A stretch of 64,000 nucleotides of DNA from an uncultured SAR86 cluster bacterium (GTDB lineage Bacteria > Pseudomonadota > Gammaproteobacteria > Magnimaribacterales > Magnimaribacteraceae): the NCBI GenBank assembly GCA_937773605.1, contig CALJVP010000002.1, positions 62,001-126,000 of the forward strand, written 5' to 3'. The position numbers and the translations under genes are program-made. The notes under the pieces are model-generated. The model saw only the letters and a program-made list of their open reading frames with translations. It was not told the origin of the DNA and searched no databases. Below, in pieces: positions 18,724-26,664 of the stretch. The stretch's first letter is position 1. Each line of letters begins with the position of its first letter.

Positions 18724-19062
18724 CTAGTGACTCTCGGATACCATGTTAATGGTGTATCTAGGCAGCTCTATTTCTAGATCCTCTTCACCAACTATTATTT
18801 GACAACTTAACCTTGATTGAGATTCAAGACCCCATGCTTTATCTAGCATATCTTCTTCAGCTTCAGATGCTTCATCTAATCCAGAAAAACCTTTCCTCAC
18901 TACCACGTGGCATGTAGTACAAGCACAAGATAATTCACAGGCGTGTTCAATTGAAATACCGTTATCTAAAAGCGTTTCGCAAAGACTTTCGCCGGGAGTA
19001 ACTTCTAATTCAATGCCATCTGGGCAAATCTCCGGATGAGAACCTACCTTTATCTTTGTCAT
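18724..19062 (-). CDS. fdx: ISC-type [2Fe-2S] ferredoxin
   Basis: A 112-residue adrenodoxin-type ferredoxin with the cluster motif HACELSCACTTCHVVV (cysteine spacing C-x5-C-x2-C) and a fourth cysteine in SRLSCQIIVG. Further family features are DMLDKAWGLE and ELPRYTINM. It supplies electrons for cluster assembly on IscU. In relatives hscB and hscA lie between iscA and fdx; here only 23 bases separate the two genes, so the chaperone pair is absent from this operon. Confidence 0.95.
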   Translation of the reverse strand: MTKIKVGSHPEICPDGIELEVTPGESLCETLLDNGISIEHACELSCACTTCHVVVRKGFSGLDEASEAEEDMLDKAWGLESQSRLSCQIIVGEEDLEIELPRYTINMVSESH

Positions 19063-19085
19063 TCTTTAAATAATCTTTATCTAGA

Positions 19086-19454
19086 TTAAATTTCTACTTC
19101 AAAGCTTTCACCACAGCCACAAATTGCTTTCACATTTGGGTTGTGGAATTTGATTCCTTCATTGACTCCATCTCTTTCAAAATCAACTTTCGTTCCTTTA
19201 AGGTACAAAAAAGAGTCGGAATCAATAAACACAGATATCTCATCAAATTTAAATACTAGATCATCCGGGCTCTTAGAATCTACATAATCCAAAGAGTAGG
19301 TATATCCAGAGCAACCTGTAGATTCTGATACTGAGAATCTAATCCCTAAACTTGAATTTTTATTATTCAAATTTTGCTTAAAGTGTTTTATAGCACTAGG
19401 ACTTAATTCAAAACTATTCGGATCAAAGGAACTAGGCTGAGAAAGACTTGTCAT
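19086..19454 (-). CDS. iscA: A-type Fe-S carrier protein
   Basis: A 122-residue HesB/IscA-fold protein with the cysteines in STGCSGYTY and in AICGCGESFEV, the three-cysteine A-type signature. The N-terminus is about 15 residues longer than E. coli IscA (SLSQPSSFDPNSF), and the core resembles IscA and SufA about equally. It delivers [4Fe-4S] clusters to apo-enzymes. The position after iscU argues for iscA. The client load in this window is large: IspG, SdhB, KorABC and FdxA all need clusters. Confidence 0.9.
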   Translation of the reverse strand: MTSLSQPSSFDPNSFELSPSAIKHFKQNLNNKNSSLGIRFSVSESTGCSGYTYSLDYVDSKSPDDLVFKFDEISVFIDSDSFLYLKGTKVDFERDGVNEGIKFHNPNVKAICGCGESFEVEI

Positions 19455-19463
19455 TGTTGTGGC

Positions 19464-19868
19464 TTATATTTTTGATTCGTAATCTTTGATGGCTTGATGA
19501 ATACTATCTTCAGCAAGAACAGAACAATGAATCTTTATGGCCGGAAGTTCAAGAGCATCAACAATATCTTGATTCTTGATTTCTTTTGCTTCTTCTAGAG
19601 TTTTTCCTTTCAACATATCAACTAATTCACTAGAAGAAGCTATTGCTGAGCCGCAACCGTACGTTTTGAATTTCACGTCACTAATAACATGTGAATTATT
19701 TCTTGGTTCACACTTGATTTGTAGCCTCATCACATCACCACAAGCCGGCGCTCCTACCATCCCTGTTCCAATATCAGATTCAGAAGGGTCCCACCTTCCA
19801 ACACTATGCTTTTCTGGCTCCTGTAGAGTTTTTTCAAACTTATCTATTACTTTCTTGCTATATGCCAT
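19464..19868 (-). CDS. iscU: Fe-S cluster scaffold protein IscU
   Basis: A 134-residue scaffold. Cluster ligands are C43 and D45 in GAPACGDVM, C72 in TYGCGSAIASSS and C115 in KIHCSVLAED, all conserved. The HscA-binding loop, normally LPPVK, reads LPAIK (108-112). This change matters because hscA and hscB are missing from the operon. There is also a small insertion near residues 14-28 relative to E. coli IscU. It assembles [2Fe-2S] clusters using sulfur from IscS. Confidence 0.96.
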   Translation of the reverse strand: MAYSKKVIDKFEKTLQEPEKHSVGRWDPSESDIGTGMVGAPACGDVMRLQIKCEPRNNSHVISDVKFKTYGCGSAIASSSELVDMLKGKTLEEAKEIKNQDIVDALELPAIKIHCSVLAEDSIHQAIKDYESKI

Positions 19869-19885
19869 TTTTTTTCCTCAGTTCA

Positions 19886-21100
19886 TTAACTAGTTGACCA
19901 TTCAATCGTATCTAAATCTACTCCATCCTTATACATGTCCCATAAAGGAGATAATTCTCGTAGTTTCTCTACCGCATTCCTTACCAGACCAATCGTATAT
20001 TCAATTTCTTCTTCTGTTGTAAACCTTCCTATGGCAAATCTAATTGAACTGTGGGCTAACTCATCCTTCAATCCAATAGCTCTAAGCACATATGACGGTT
20101 CTAAACTTGCAGAAGTACAGGCTGAGCCTGAAGAAACTGCTATGTCTTTCAAGGCCATTATAAGTGATTCACCCTCAACGTAGTTAAAACTTACGTTAAG
20201 AAACCCTGCCGCCCTATGCTCTGGATCTCCGTTTAGATAAACCTCTTCCATGTCTTTTAGTCCTTCCCAGAATTTATCTCTCAACGATTTTATGCGTATA
20301 TTATCTTCAAACATGTCTTCTTTTGCTATCCTGAAAGCCTCGCCCATTCCAACAATTTGATGGGTAGCTAAAGTGCCAGATCTCATGCCTCTTTCATGGC
20401 CACCTCCATGTATTTGAGCCTCAAGTCTAACTCTAGGTTTTCTTCTTGCGTACATAGCTCCTATTCCCTTAGGACCATAGGTTTTATGAGCAGAAAAAGA
20501 CATTAAGTCTATTTCAAGTTTAGACAAATCGATAGGGAGTTTTCCTGTGCTCTGGGCTGCATCTACATGAAAAATAATACCTTTTTCTCTTGTTATTTTT
20601 CCTATAGATTCAATATCATTTATAACTCCAATTTCATTGTTAATATGCATCAAAGAAACCAGAATTGTTTTGTCTGTAATTGAGTTAAGAACCATCTCTG
20701 GAGTAATTATTCCATTAGAATTGGGGTCCAAATAGCTTATTTCGAACCCTTCTCTTTCTAATTGTCTACAACTATCAAGTACAGCCTTATGTTCGACTTT
20801 TGAAGTAATGATATGGTTCCCTTTAGATTTATTAAATCTTGCAGAGCCTTTAATAGCTAAGTTATCAGATTCAGTAGCACCCGAGGTCCACACTATTTCT
20901 CTAGGGTCACAATTAACCAGACTGGCAACATTAGATCGTGCTTCTTCTGTTGCTTCTTCAGCTTTCCATCCAAAAGAATGAGATCTTGAAGCTGGGTTAC
21001 CAAAATTACCATCCAGAGAAAGGCATTCTTGCATCTTTTTTACAACCCTAGGGTCAGCTGGAGTTGTTGAAGCATAATCGAAATAAATTGGTAATTGCAT
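19886..21100 (-). CDS. iscS: Cysteine desulfurase IscS
   Basis: A 404-residue PLP enzyme beginning [17 protein letters not shown]. The PLP lysine lies in [19 protein letters not shown] and the mobile catalytic cysteine in [18 protein letters not shown]. It converts cysteine to alanine and supplies persulfide sulfur to IscU, TusA (gene at 480-734) and tRNA-modifying enzymes. It sits 4 bases after iscR and 17 before iscU. Confidence 0.97.
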   Translation of the reverse strand: MQLPIYFDYASTTPADPRVVKKMQECLSLDGNFGNPASRSHSFGWKAEEATEEARSNVASLVNCDPREIVWTSGATESDNLAIKGSARFNKSKGNHIITSKVEHKAVLDSCRQLEREGFEISYLDPNSNGIITPEMVLNSITDKTILVSLMHINNEIGVINDIESIGKITREKGIIFHVDAAQSTGKLPIDLSKLEIDLMSFSAHKTYGPKGIGAMYARRKPRVRLEAQIHGGGHERGMRSGTLATHQIVGMGEAFRIAKEDMFEDNIRIKSLRDKFWEGLKDMEEVYLNGDPEHRAAGFLNVSFNYVEGESLIMALKDIAVSSGSACTSASLEPSYVLRAIGLKDELAHSSIRFAIGRFTTEEEIEYTIGLVRNAVEKLRELSPLWDMYKDGVDLDTIEWSTS

Positions 21101-21104
21101 TGAT

Positions 21105-21560
21105 TTATCCTGCAGCTATTAGTAGCTTTTTATTGTTGTTTAAAGTCAAACTCTTGTTATTGGAATCTCTTAAGACATCTTCTAAAGATCTGTCCATTAA
21201 AAAAGATTGAACTTGATTATTTAAATCCGTCCATAAATTATGTGCTAAACATTTCGATCCAGCACTACAATTACCTTCTCCTGAACATTGAGTAGCATCC
21301 ATTCTATCTTCCACAGCTGAAATTATTTGTCCTATCTTAATCTCATTGCTTGGTCTAGATAGTTTATATCCTCCACCTGGGCCTCTATGAGAAGTAAGAA
21401 TACCTGCTTTTCTTAAGTTCCTAAATAATTGTTCTAGATATGGTCCAGGAATTGATTGCCTCAATGATAGATCTGCAATAGAAATAAAGTCGTTATTTTC
21501 ATGCATGGCAAGATCTAACGCCGCAGTAACAGCGTATTTACCTTTTGTAGTTAAATGCAT
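21105..21560 (-). CDS. iscR: Fe-S-sensing transcription factor IscR
   Basis: A 151-residue Rrf2-family regulator starting [19 protein letters not shown]. The wing motif [14 protein letters not shown] is intact, and the [2Fe-2S] ligands are three cysteines at five-residue spacing plus a histidine (CSGEGNC...KCLAH), as in E. coli IscR. Holo-IscR represses the isc operon. The promoter overlaps a type-1-like site (21574-21600). The -10 lies only 7 bases before the ATG, with no ribosome site, so the mRNA is probably leaderless. Confidence 0.96.
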   Translation of the reverse strand: MHLTTKGKYAVTAALDLAMHENNDFISIADLSLRQSIPGPYLEQLFRNLRKAGILTSHRGPGGGYKLSRPSNEIKIGQIISAVEDRMDATQCSGEGNCSAGSKCLAHNLWTDLNNQVQSFLMDRSLEDVLRDSNNKSLTLNNNKKLLIAAG

Positions 21561-21567
21561 GTGGGGT

Positions 21568-21600
21568 ATTTTATATTCTTGACAAGATTTGTCAAGAATA
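21568..21600 (-). promoter_or_regulatory. iscR promoter with overlapping IscR type-1-like operator
   Basis: A perfect inverted repeat with 12-base arms and a 3-base centre spans 21574-21600 (TATTCTTGACAA / TTGTCAAGAATA). The inner 25 bases match the E. coli IscR type-1 consensus at about 20 of 25 positions by hand alignment. The same bases provide a perfect -35 TTGACA (21595-21590), and a TAAAAT -10 follows after 16 bases (21573-21568). IscR bound here would block RNA polymerase, giving autorepression. Confidence 0.7.
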
Positions 21601-21622
21601 GGTACACATAGTCAATTAAAAA

Positions 21623-21636
21623 AGGTACATGTACCT
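21623..21636. promoter_or_regulatory. Perfect 14-base palindrome between iscR and the kor operon
   Basis: AGGTACATGTACCT is fully self-complementary with no spacer and lies in the 199-base divergent region, 124 bases before the korC-like start. Related GGTACA and TGTACC words recur at 21601-21606 and 21707-21712. It could be an operator for an unidentified dimeric regulator, or a leftover from the mobile element that may have donated the korC N-terminus. Confidence 0.4.
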
Positions 21637-21723
21637 GTATTATTAGCAGTAATTGATATTTATTTCCAATTATTTATACAAAGTGCTTTCAAATATGGTT
21701 ATATTGTGTACCATATGTTGGGG

Positions 21724-21738
21724 ATTCAAACTTTGAAT
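21724..21738. promoter_or_regulatory. 15-base inverted repeat just upstream of the kor operon
   Basis: ATTCAAA-C-TTTGAAT, with seven-base perfect arms around one central base, lies 21 bases before the korC-like ATG, and a TATATT -10-like word occurs near 21699. It would fall in the 5' untranslated region or start of transcription. Either an operator or a small RNA hairpin is possible. Confidence 0.35.
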
Positions 21739-21759
21739 AAACTAAATTAAGAAAATAGT

Positions 21760-23775
21760 ATGGATACTAGATATCTTTTTAAAAGGTACAACACTTGGTG
21801 GGTTAAGTTAGCTGTACCTAGAACTTTAAGAGAACAACTTGGTTACGATTTAAGAGAATCTCTTAAAACTCACGATCTAGAAAAGGCTAAAGAGCTTAGA
21901 TGGGAAGTTGTAGATAATCTCAAAAATAAGATTGAGATTGCGAAGCATCAATTAGATCCTGCACCTGTAGAAGGTCTACCTAAAACTCCTGTGGAGAAAT
22001 TCTTGCCTCCAACAGATGTAAAAGACCCTCAGTACTATCATAAAGTAGTTGATTGTCAGCATGCCTGCCCTGCTCATACCCCTGTACCAGAGTACATAAG
22101 ACAGATTGCTCAAGGAAATTACAACGAAGCTTATATGATGAATTGGGAATCGAATGTTTTTCCTGGTATTTTAGGAAGAACTTGTGACAGGCCTTGCGAG
22201 CCTGCTTGCAGAAGAGTAAGAACTCATGATAAGGCAGTTGCTATTTGCAGACTCAAAAGAGTTACTTATGATTATAAAGATGAAATATCTAGTTTATTGC
22301 CTACAGCCCCTGAATCAAATGGTAAAAGAATTGCACTAATAGGAGGAGGTCCTGCCTCACTGACTGTAGCCAGAGACCTCGTCCTTATGGGCTATCAGTG
22401 CGTTTTATTTGAAAGAGATAAAAGAGCTGGTGGTCTTATGCGAACAAATATCCCCTCTTTTAGATTGCCTGAAGAAGTCCTTAATGAAGAAGTAGATCAA
22501 ATAATTAATCTTGGTATAGAAACTCGCTTCAACACAGAGATAACGAGTATGAAAGAGCTTCTTAATGAAGACTTTGATGCAATATTTGTCGGAACCGGAG
22601 CTCCTAAAGGGAGAGATATCAATATAGAAGGAAGAGAAGAAGCTAAAAAAAGTATACATATTGGAATTGATTGGCTTACTAGCATTGCCTTTGAACATAC
22701 AAAATCTATAGGTAAGAAAGTTATTGTTCTCGGAGGAGGAAATACAGCTATGGACTGCTGTAGAACCTCTATAAGACTTGGAGCTGATGATGTAAAGGTG
22801 ACTGTAAGGAGTCCTTTTGATCAAATGAAAGCGTCTGAATGGGAAATTGAAGATGCAATGAATGAAGACATACCAATCTATGATAATCATGTACCAAAGA
22901 AATTTATTATCCAAAATAATAAATTAGTTGGTATGGAATTTGAGAAAGTTGAAGCTAAATTTGATGACAACGGAAAACGGTCTCTAGTACCAACAGGAGA
23001 GGATCCTGTAATTTTTGAATGTGATGATGTTCTTGTTGCTATTGGACAAGATAATGCATTTGAGTGGATTGAAAGAGACATTGGAATAGAATTTGGTGAA
23101 TGGGATATGCCAATTGTCGATAAAATTACCTTTCAATCAACAAATCCAAAAATATTCTTTGGAGGTGATGCTGCTTGGGGACCTGAGAATATTATCTGGG
23201 CTGCTGCACATGGACATCAAGCTGCTATATCAATAGATAAATTCTGTAATGAGAACGATCTCTATGAAAGACCAGAACCCGGAACTACTCTTGTTAGCCA
23301 AAAAATGGGGGTGCATGAATGGTCCTATGATAATGACATATCGCAAGCAAGTAGGTTATTAGTACCTCATGCAGATAAGACAATTGCCCTAAAAGATTTA
23401 AAGATGGAAGTTGAATTAGGTTTTGACGAACAAATGGCTTTGGACGAAGCTAATAGGTGCCTCAATTGTGATGTACAGACTGTATTCTCAGAAGAGTTAT
23501 GTATTGAGTGTGATGCTTGCGTAGACATATGCCCTACAGACTGTATTAATTTTATATCCAATGGAACAGAAGAAGAAGTAAGGAATAGTTTAAGAATACC
23601 TGCCTTAAACTTAAACCAAGATATTCTTGTTTCAGATAATCTCCTTCAAACAGCAAGAGTTATGATTAAAGATGAAGATGTCTGTCTCCACTGCGGTTTA
23701 TGTGCTGAAAGATGTCCGACAGGGGCATGGGATATGCAAAATTTCTTATATGAGGAGGCTAAAGCTTATTCATGA
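21760..23775 (+). CDS. NAD(P)H-linked, GltD-like Fe-S flavoprotein subunit of 2-oxoacid oxidoreductase (KorC type), with integrase-like N-terminus
   Basis: 671 residues in four parts. (1) Residues 1-60 (YLFKRYNTWWVKLAVPRTLR, ESLKTHDLEKAKELR) resemble the N-terminal domain of phage-type tyrosine recombinases (DUF6538-like), not any flavoprotein. (2) About 90-170: GltD-type Fe-S domain, cysteines 99, 103, 142, 146, 150. (3) About 188-495: FAD loop GGGPAS (195-200), NADP loop GGGNTA (325-330) and GGDAAWG. (4) About 565-660: ferredoxin part with C581, C584, C587, C591 and C642, C645, C648, C652. It probably passes electrons from the 2-oxoacid-oxidising subunits to NAD(P)+, as in the KorABC 2-oxoglutarate:NADP+ oxidoreductase known from Azoarcus/Thauera. 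The stop overlaps the next gene by 4 bases (ATGA). The cofactor (NAD or NADP) is not settled. Confidence 0.8.
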   Translation: MDTRYLFKRYNTWWVKLAVPRTLREQLGYDLRESLKTHDLEKAKELRWEVVDNLKNKIEIAKHQLDPAPVEGLPKTPVEKFLPPTDVKDPQYYHKVVDCQHACPAHTPVPEYIRQIAQGNYNEAYMMNWESNVFPGILGRTCDRPCEPACRRVRTHDKAVAICRLKRVTYDYKDEISSLLPTAPESNGKRIALIGGGPASLTVARDLVLMGYQCVLFERDKRAGGLMRTNIPSFRLPEEVLNEEVDQIINLGIETRFNTEITSMKELLNEDFDAIFVGTGAPKGRDINIEGREEAKKSIHIGIDWLTSIAFEHTKSIGKKVIVLGGGNTAMDCCRTSIRLGADDVKVTVRSPFDQMKASEWEIEDAMNEDIPIYDNHVPKKFIIQNNKLVGMEFEKVEAKFDDNGKRSLVPTGEDPVIFECDDVLVAIGQDNAFEWIERDIGIEFGEWDMPIVDKITFQSTNPKIFFGGDAAWGPENIIWAAAHGHQAAISIDKFCNENDLYERPEPGTTLVSQKMGVHEWSYDNDISQASRLLVPHADKTIALKDLKMEVELGFDEQMALDEANRCLNCDVQTVFSEELCIECDACVDICPTDCINFISNGTEEEVRNSLRIPALNLNQDILVSDNLLQTARVMIKDEDVCLHCGLCAERCPTGAWDMQNFLYEEAKAYS

Positions 23776-25589
23776 AGAAAATAGAATCAGTAAATGACTT
23801 TGTAATTAAATTTGCTAATGTAAATGGGTCGGGTTCAGCTAGCGCAAACCAAATGTTTGCGAAAGGAGTTTTTCGTTCAGGGATACCAGTTAGTCCAAAA
23901 AATATTTTTCCTTCTAACATTCAAGGTCTACCAACTTGGTTCGAAGTGAGAGTCAATGAAAAAGGATATCTTGGCAGAAGAGAGGGTATAGATATTTCTG
24001 TTGCCATGAACCCTCAATCCTACGGCGAGGATATTAAAGAACTAAGATCGGGTGGATATTTAATTTATGACTCTTCTTGGAAACGAGATTTTGGAAGAGA
24101 AGATATAAATGTTCTTGGAATTCCTCTAACAGAACTTTGCGTCAATGAATTCTCCAACCCTAAACAAAGATTACTCTTTAAAAATCTAGGTTATGTAGGT
24201 GTTCTTGCTTCAATACTTGAGATGGATAAAGATATTTATATAACTCTTATCAATGAACAGTTTAAAGGTAAAGAGAAATTAATAGAACCAAACGTTAAAG
24301 CCTTAGAAATAGGTTATTCTTATGCAGAAGAGAACTTCAAAGGTTTATGTGATATCAAAGTCAATAAATCAGATAAAACAGAAGGGCTAATATTAACAAG
24401 TGGTAATGATGCAGCTGGTTTAGGCTGTGTTTATGGCGGAGCTACCTTTTGCGCTTGGTATCCTATAACACCTTCTACATCACTTGCAGAGTCTTATAGT
24501 AATTACAGCGAGAAATTACGAATAGAAATAGGAACTGATAAAAATAAATTTGCATTTATTCAAGCTGAAGATGAGCTGGCAGCAATTGGAATGACCATTG
24601 GAGCAAATTGGAATGGGGCTAGAGGGTTTACAGCAACTAGCGGCCCAGGAATATCTCTTATGAGTGAATTTATTGGACTGGCTTATTTTGCAGAAGTGCC
24701 TTCAGTAATTTTTGATGTACAACGAGGAGGTCCATCAACTGGAATGCCAACAAGAACACAGCAATCAGATCTCCTGGCATGCGCTTATGCTTCTCACGGA
24801 GATACCAAGCATGTTCTGTTAATTCCTTCGGATCCTAAAGAGTGCTTTGATTTCTCTATAGAGGCCTTTGATTTAGCCGATAGACTGCAAACTCCTGTAA
24901 TGGTCTTATTAGATTTAGATTTAGGAATGAATGACTGGTCAACTAAAGAATTTGATTGGGATGATTCTAAAGAATATGACAGAGGGAAAGTATTATCTAA
25001 GGAAGATCTGGATGGTATGGAAAAATTTGGTCGATACCTTGATGTTGATGGAGATGGTATACCCTATAGAACTTATCCTGGAACCCATCCAGACAAAGGG
25101 GCCTACTTCACTAGAGGGACATCTCATGATGAGTACGCAAGATATACAGAGGACGGAGATAAAAATGCTGAAGTCTTGTCTAGGTTACTAAAGAAATACC
25201 AAACAGCTTCTGAGCTTGTACCTAAGCCAGTTTTTAATCAAGAAGAAAGCACTAGCTCAATAGGAATAATATATTTCGGAAGTACTGATTGCTCTATGCA
25301 AGAAACACTTGATCAACTTGATGAAGAAAACCTGAATGTAGATGCCATGAGGCTGCGTGCTTTCCCTTTTAATTTAGAAGTATGGGAATTTATAGAAGAT
25401 CATGACCTATTGTTCATCGTAGAACAAAATAGAGATGGTCAAATGAGAACCTTAATTATGGCCGAAGGTGGAATTATTCCAGATAAATTAGTATCCATCT
25501 TGTGTTTTGATGGCCAACCTATAACCGCCTCCTACATAAAGAATAAAATCAATGCTCACCTGTCAGGTGTTCCAGCAAAAATAGCTTAA
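23772..25589 (+). CDS. korA: 2-oxoacid:acceptor oxidoreductase, fused gamma-alpha subunit (KorA type)
   Basis: 605 residues. The gamma domain (about 1-190, with NGSGSASANQMFAKGVFRSGIPV) is joined to the alpha domain (about 203-600). The alpha domain contains the pyrimidine-binding motif YPITPST (230-236), ATSGPGISLMSEFIGLA and QRGGPSTGMPTRTQQSD, which binds the substrate carboxylate in this family. With KorB it decarboxylates a 2-oxoacid with CoA, giving acyl-CoA and two electrons. The gamma-alpha fusion and length are as in 2-oxoglutarate ferredoxin oxidoreductases. Because sucAB-lpd are missing from the TCA operon, 2-oxoglutarate is the most likely substrate, but a branched-chain or other 2-oxoacid is not excluded. 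Confidence 0.88.
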   Translation: MKKIESVNDFVIKFANVNGSGSASANQMFAKGVFRSGIPVSPKNIFPSNIQGLPTWFEVRVNEKGYLGRREGIDISVAMNPQSYGEDIKELRSGGYLIYDSSWKRDFGREDINVLGIPLTELCVNEFSNPKQRLLFKNLGYVGVLASILEMDKDIYITLINEQFKGKEKLIEPNVKALEIGYSYAEENFKGLCDIKVNKSDKTEGLILTSGNDAAGLGCVYGGATFCAWYPITPSTSLAESYSNYSEKLRIEIGTDKNKFAFIQAEDELAAIGMTIGANWNGARGFTATSGPGISLMSEFIGLAYFAEVPSVIFDVQRGGPSTGMPTRTQQSDLLACAYASHGDTKHVLLIPSDPKECFDFSIEAFDLADRLQTPVMVLLDLDLGMNDWSTKEFDWDDSKEYDRGKVLSKEDLDGMEKFGRYLDVDGDGIPYRTYPGTHPDKGAYFTRGTSHDEYARYTEDGDKNAEVLSRLLKKYQTASELVPKPVFNQEESTSSIGIIYFGSTDCSMQETLDQLDEENLNVDAMRLRAFPFNLEVWEFIEDHDLLFIVEQNRDGQMRTLIMAEGGIIPDKLVSILCFDGQPITASYIKNKINAHLSGVPAKIA

Positions 25590-25600
25590 TAGAGAAAAAG

Positions 25601-26656
25601 ATGACTTATATTACCAAACCAATAAACCATCATCCCAGATTAGAAACTAACAAGTTGGGTTTAACAAGAAGAGACTATGAAGGTGCAGTCTCTACTTTAT
25701 GTGCAGGATGTGGGCATGATTCTATCAGCGCAGCAATTGTTGAAGCTTGTTTTCAATTAAGCATAGAAGCTTATCGCGTTGCTAAACTATCAGGTATAGG
25801 CTGCTCCTCTAAAGCTCCTGCTTATTTTTTAAACCAATCTCATGGTTTTAATTCAGTTCACGGAAGGATGCCTTCAATTGCTACTGGAGCAGCTATGGCT
25901 AATCATGAATTACTGTATTTAGGAGTATCGGGCGATGGAGACAGTGCCTCAATAGGAATAGGTCAATTTATTCATTGCGCCAGAAGGCAATTAAATATGA
26001 CTTACTTTGTTGAAAATAACGGAACATACGGCCTTACTAAAGGCCAATTCTCAGCTACCAATGATCTAGAATCAAAGAGTAAATATGGAGATGAAAACCT
26101 ATTTCCTGCCATCGACTTGCCTAGTATGGCAATACAGCTTGGAGCTAGTTTCGTAGCCAGAAGCTTTTCCGGAGACAGAGATCAATTAGTTCCTTTGATT
26201 AAAGCTGCAATGTGTCACAAAGGTTTTTCTCTATTAGATATTATCTCTCCTTGTGTAACTTTTAATAATCATAACACTTCAACAAAGAGCTATGATTACA
26301 TAAGGGAACATAACGAAGCTTTATCTAAGCCAGATTTTGTCCCTTTAGGTAAAGAAATAACAACTAGTTACGAACCGGGAGAAAGTTCTGAAGTTTCTTT
26401 GCATGACGGTTCAACTTTATCTTTAACTAAGCTTGCTCTAGATTACGACCCCACTGATAAAATAATAGCCATAAAAAATATCCAAGAATCACAAAGGGAT
26501 GGAAAGGTACTTACCGGGCTTCTTTATGCAGATCCAAGTGCTAAAGACTTAAAAGAGATATTGAATATTACCGATCAGCCTTTAAATACACTAACTCAAG
26601 AACAATTGTGTCCTGGTAAATCAGCTCTAAAAGACATAAACGACAACCTGAAATAA
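25601..26656 (+). CDS. korB: 2-oxoacid:acceptor oxidoreductase, TPP-binding beta subunit (KorB type)
   Basis: 351 residues. An N-terminal CAGCGHDSISAAIVEA with GIGCSSK provides cluster cysteines. The TPP/Mg motif GDGDSASIGIGQFIHCARR is followed by VENNGTYGLTKGQFSAT. Later DIISPCVTFNNH supplies another conserved cysteine. It binds thiamine diphosphate and the proximal [4Fe-4S] cluster and pairs with KorA. It starts 11 bases after korA. It ends 8 bases before the convergent purC end, with no terminator hairpin between them. Confidence 0.9.
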   Translation: MTYITKPINHHPRLETNKLGLTRRDYEGAVSTLCAGCGHDSISAAIVEACFQLSIEAYRVAKLSGIGCSSKAPAYFLNQSHGFNSVHGRMPSIATGAAMANHELLYLGVSGDGDSASIGIGQFIHCARRQLNMTYFVENNGTYGLTKGQFSATNDLESKSKYGDENLFPAIDLPSMAIQLGASFVARSFSGDRDQLVPLIKAAMCHKGFSLLDIISPCVTFNNHNTSTKSYDYIREHNEALSKPDFVPLGKEITTSYEPGESSEVSLHDGSTLSLTKLALDYDPTDKIIAIKNIQESQRDGKVLTGLLYADPSAKDLKEILNITDQPLNTLTQEQLCPGKSALKDINDNLK

Positions 26657-26664
26657 AAGAATAA

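Noticed and set aside
22405-22914. 169-codon open frame on the minus strand inside the korC-type gene
   Set aside because: It lies wholly antisense to the clear FAD/NADP domain, has no recognisable domain and shows composition of a reverse-strand shadow.
23772-26656. Pyruvate:ferredoxin oxidoreductase
   Set aside because: The gamma-alpha fusion plus separate beta subunit and absence of a delta subunit fit the 2-oxoglutarate type better; the missing sucAB supports that choice, though the substrate is not proven.
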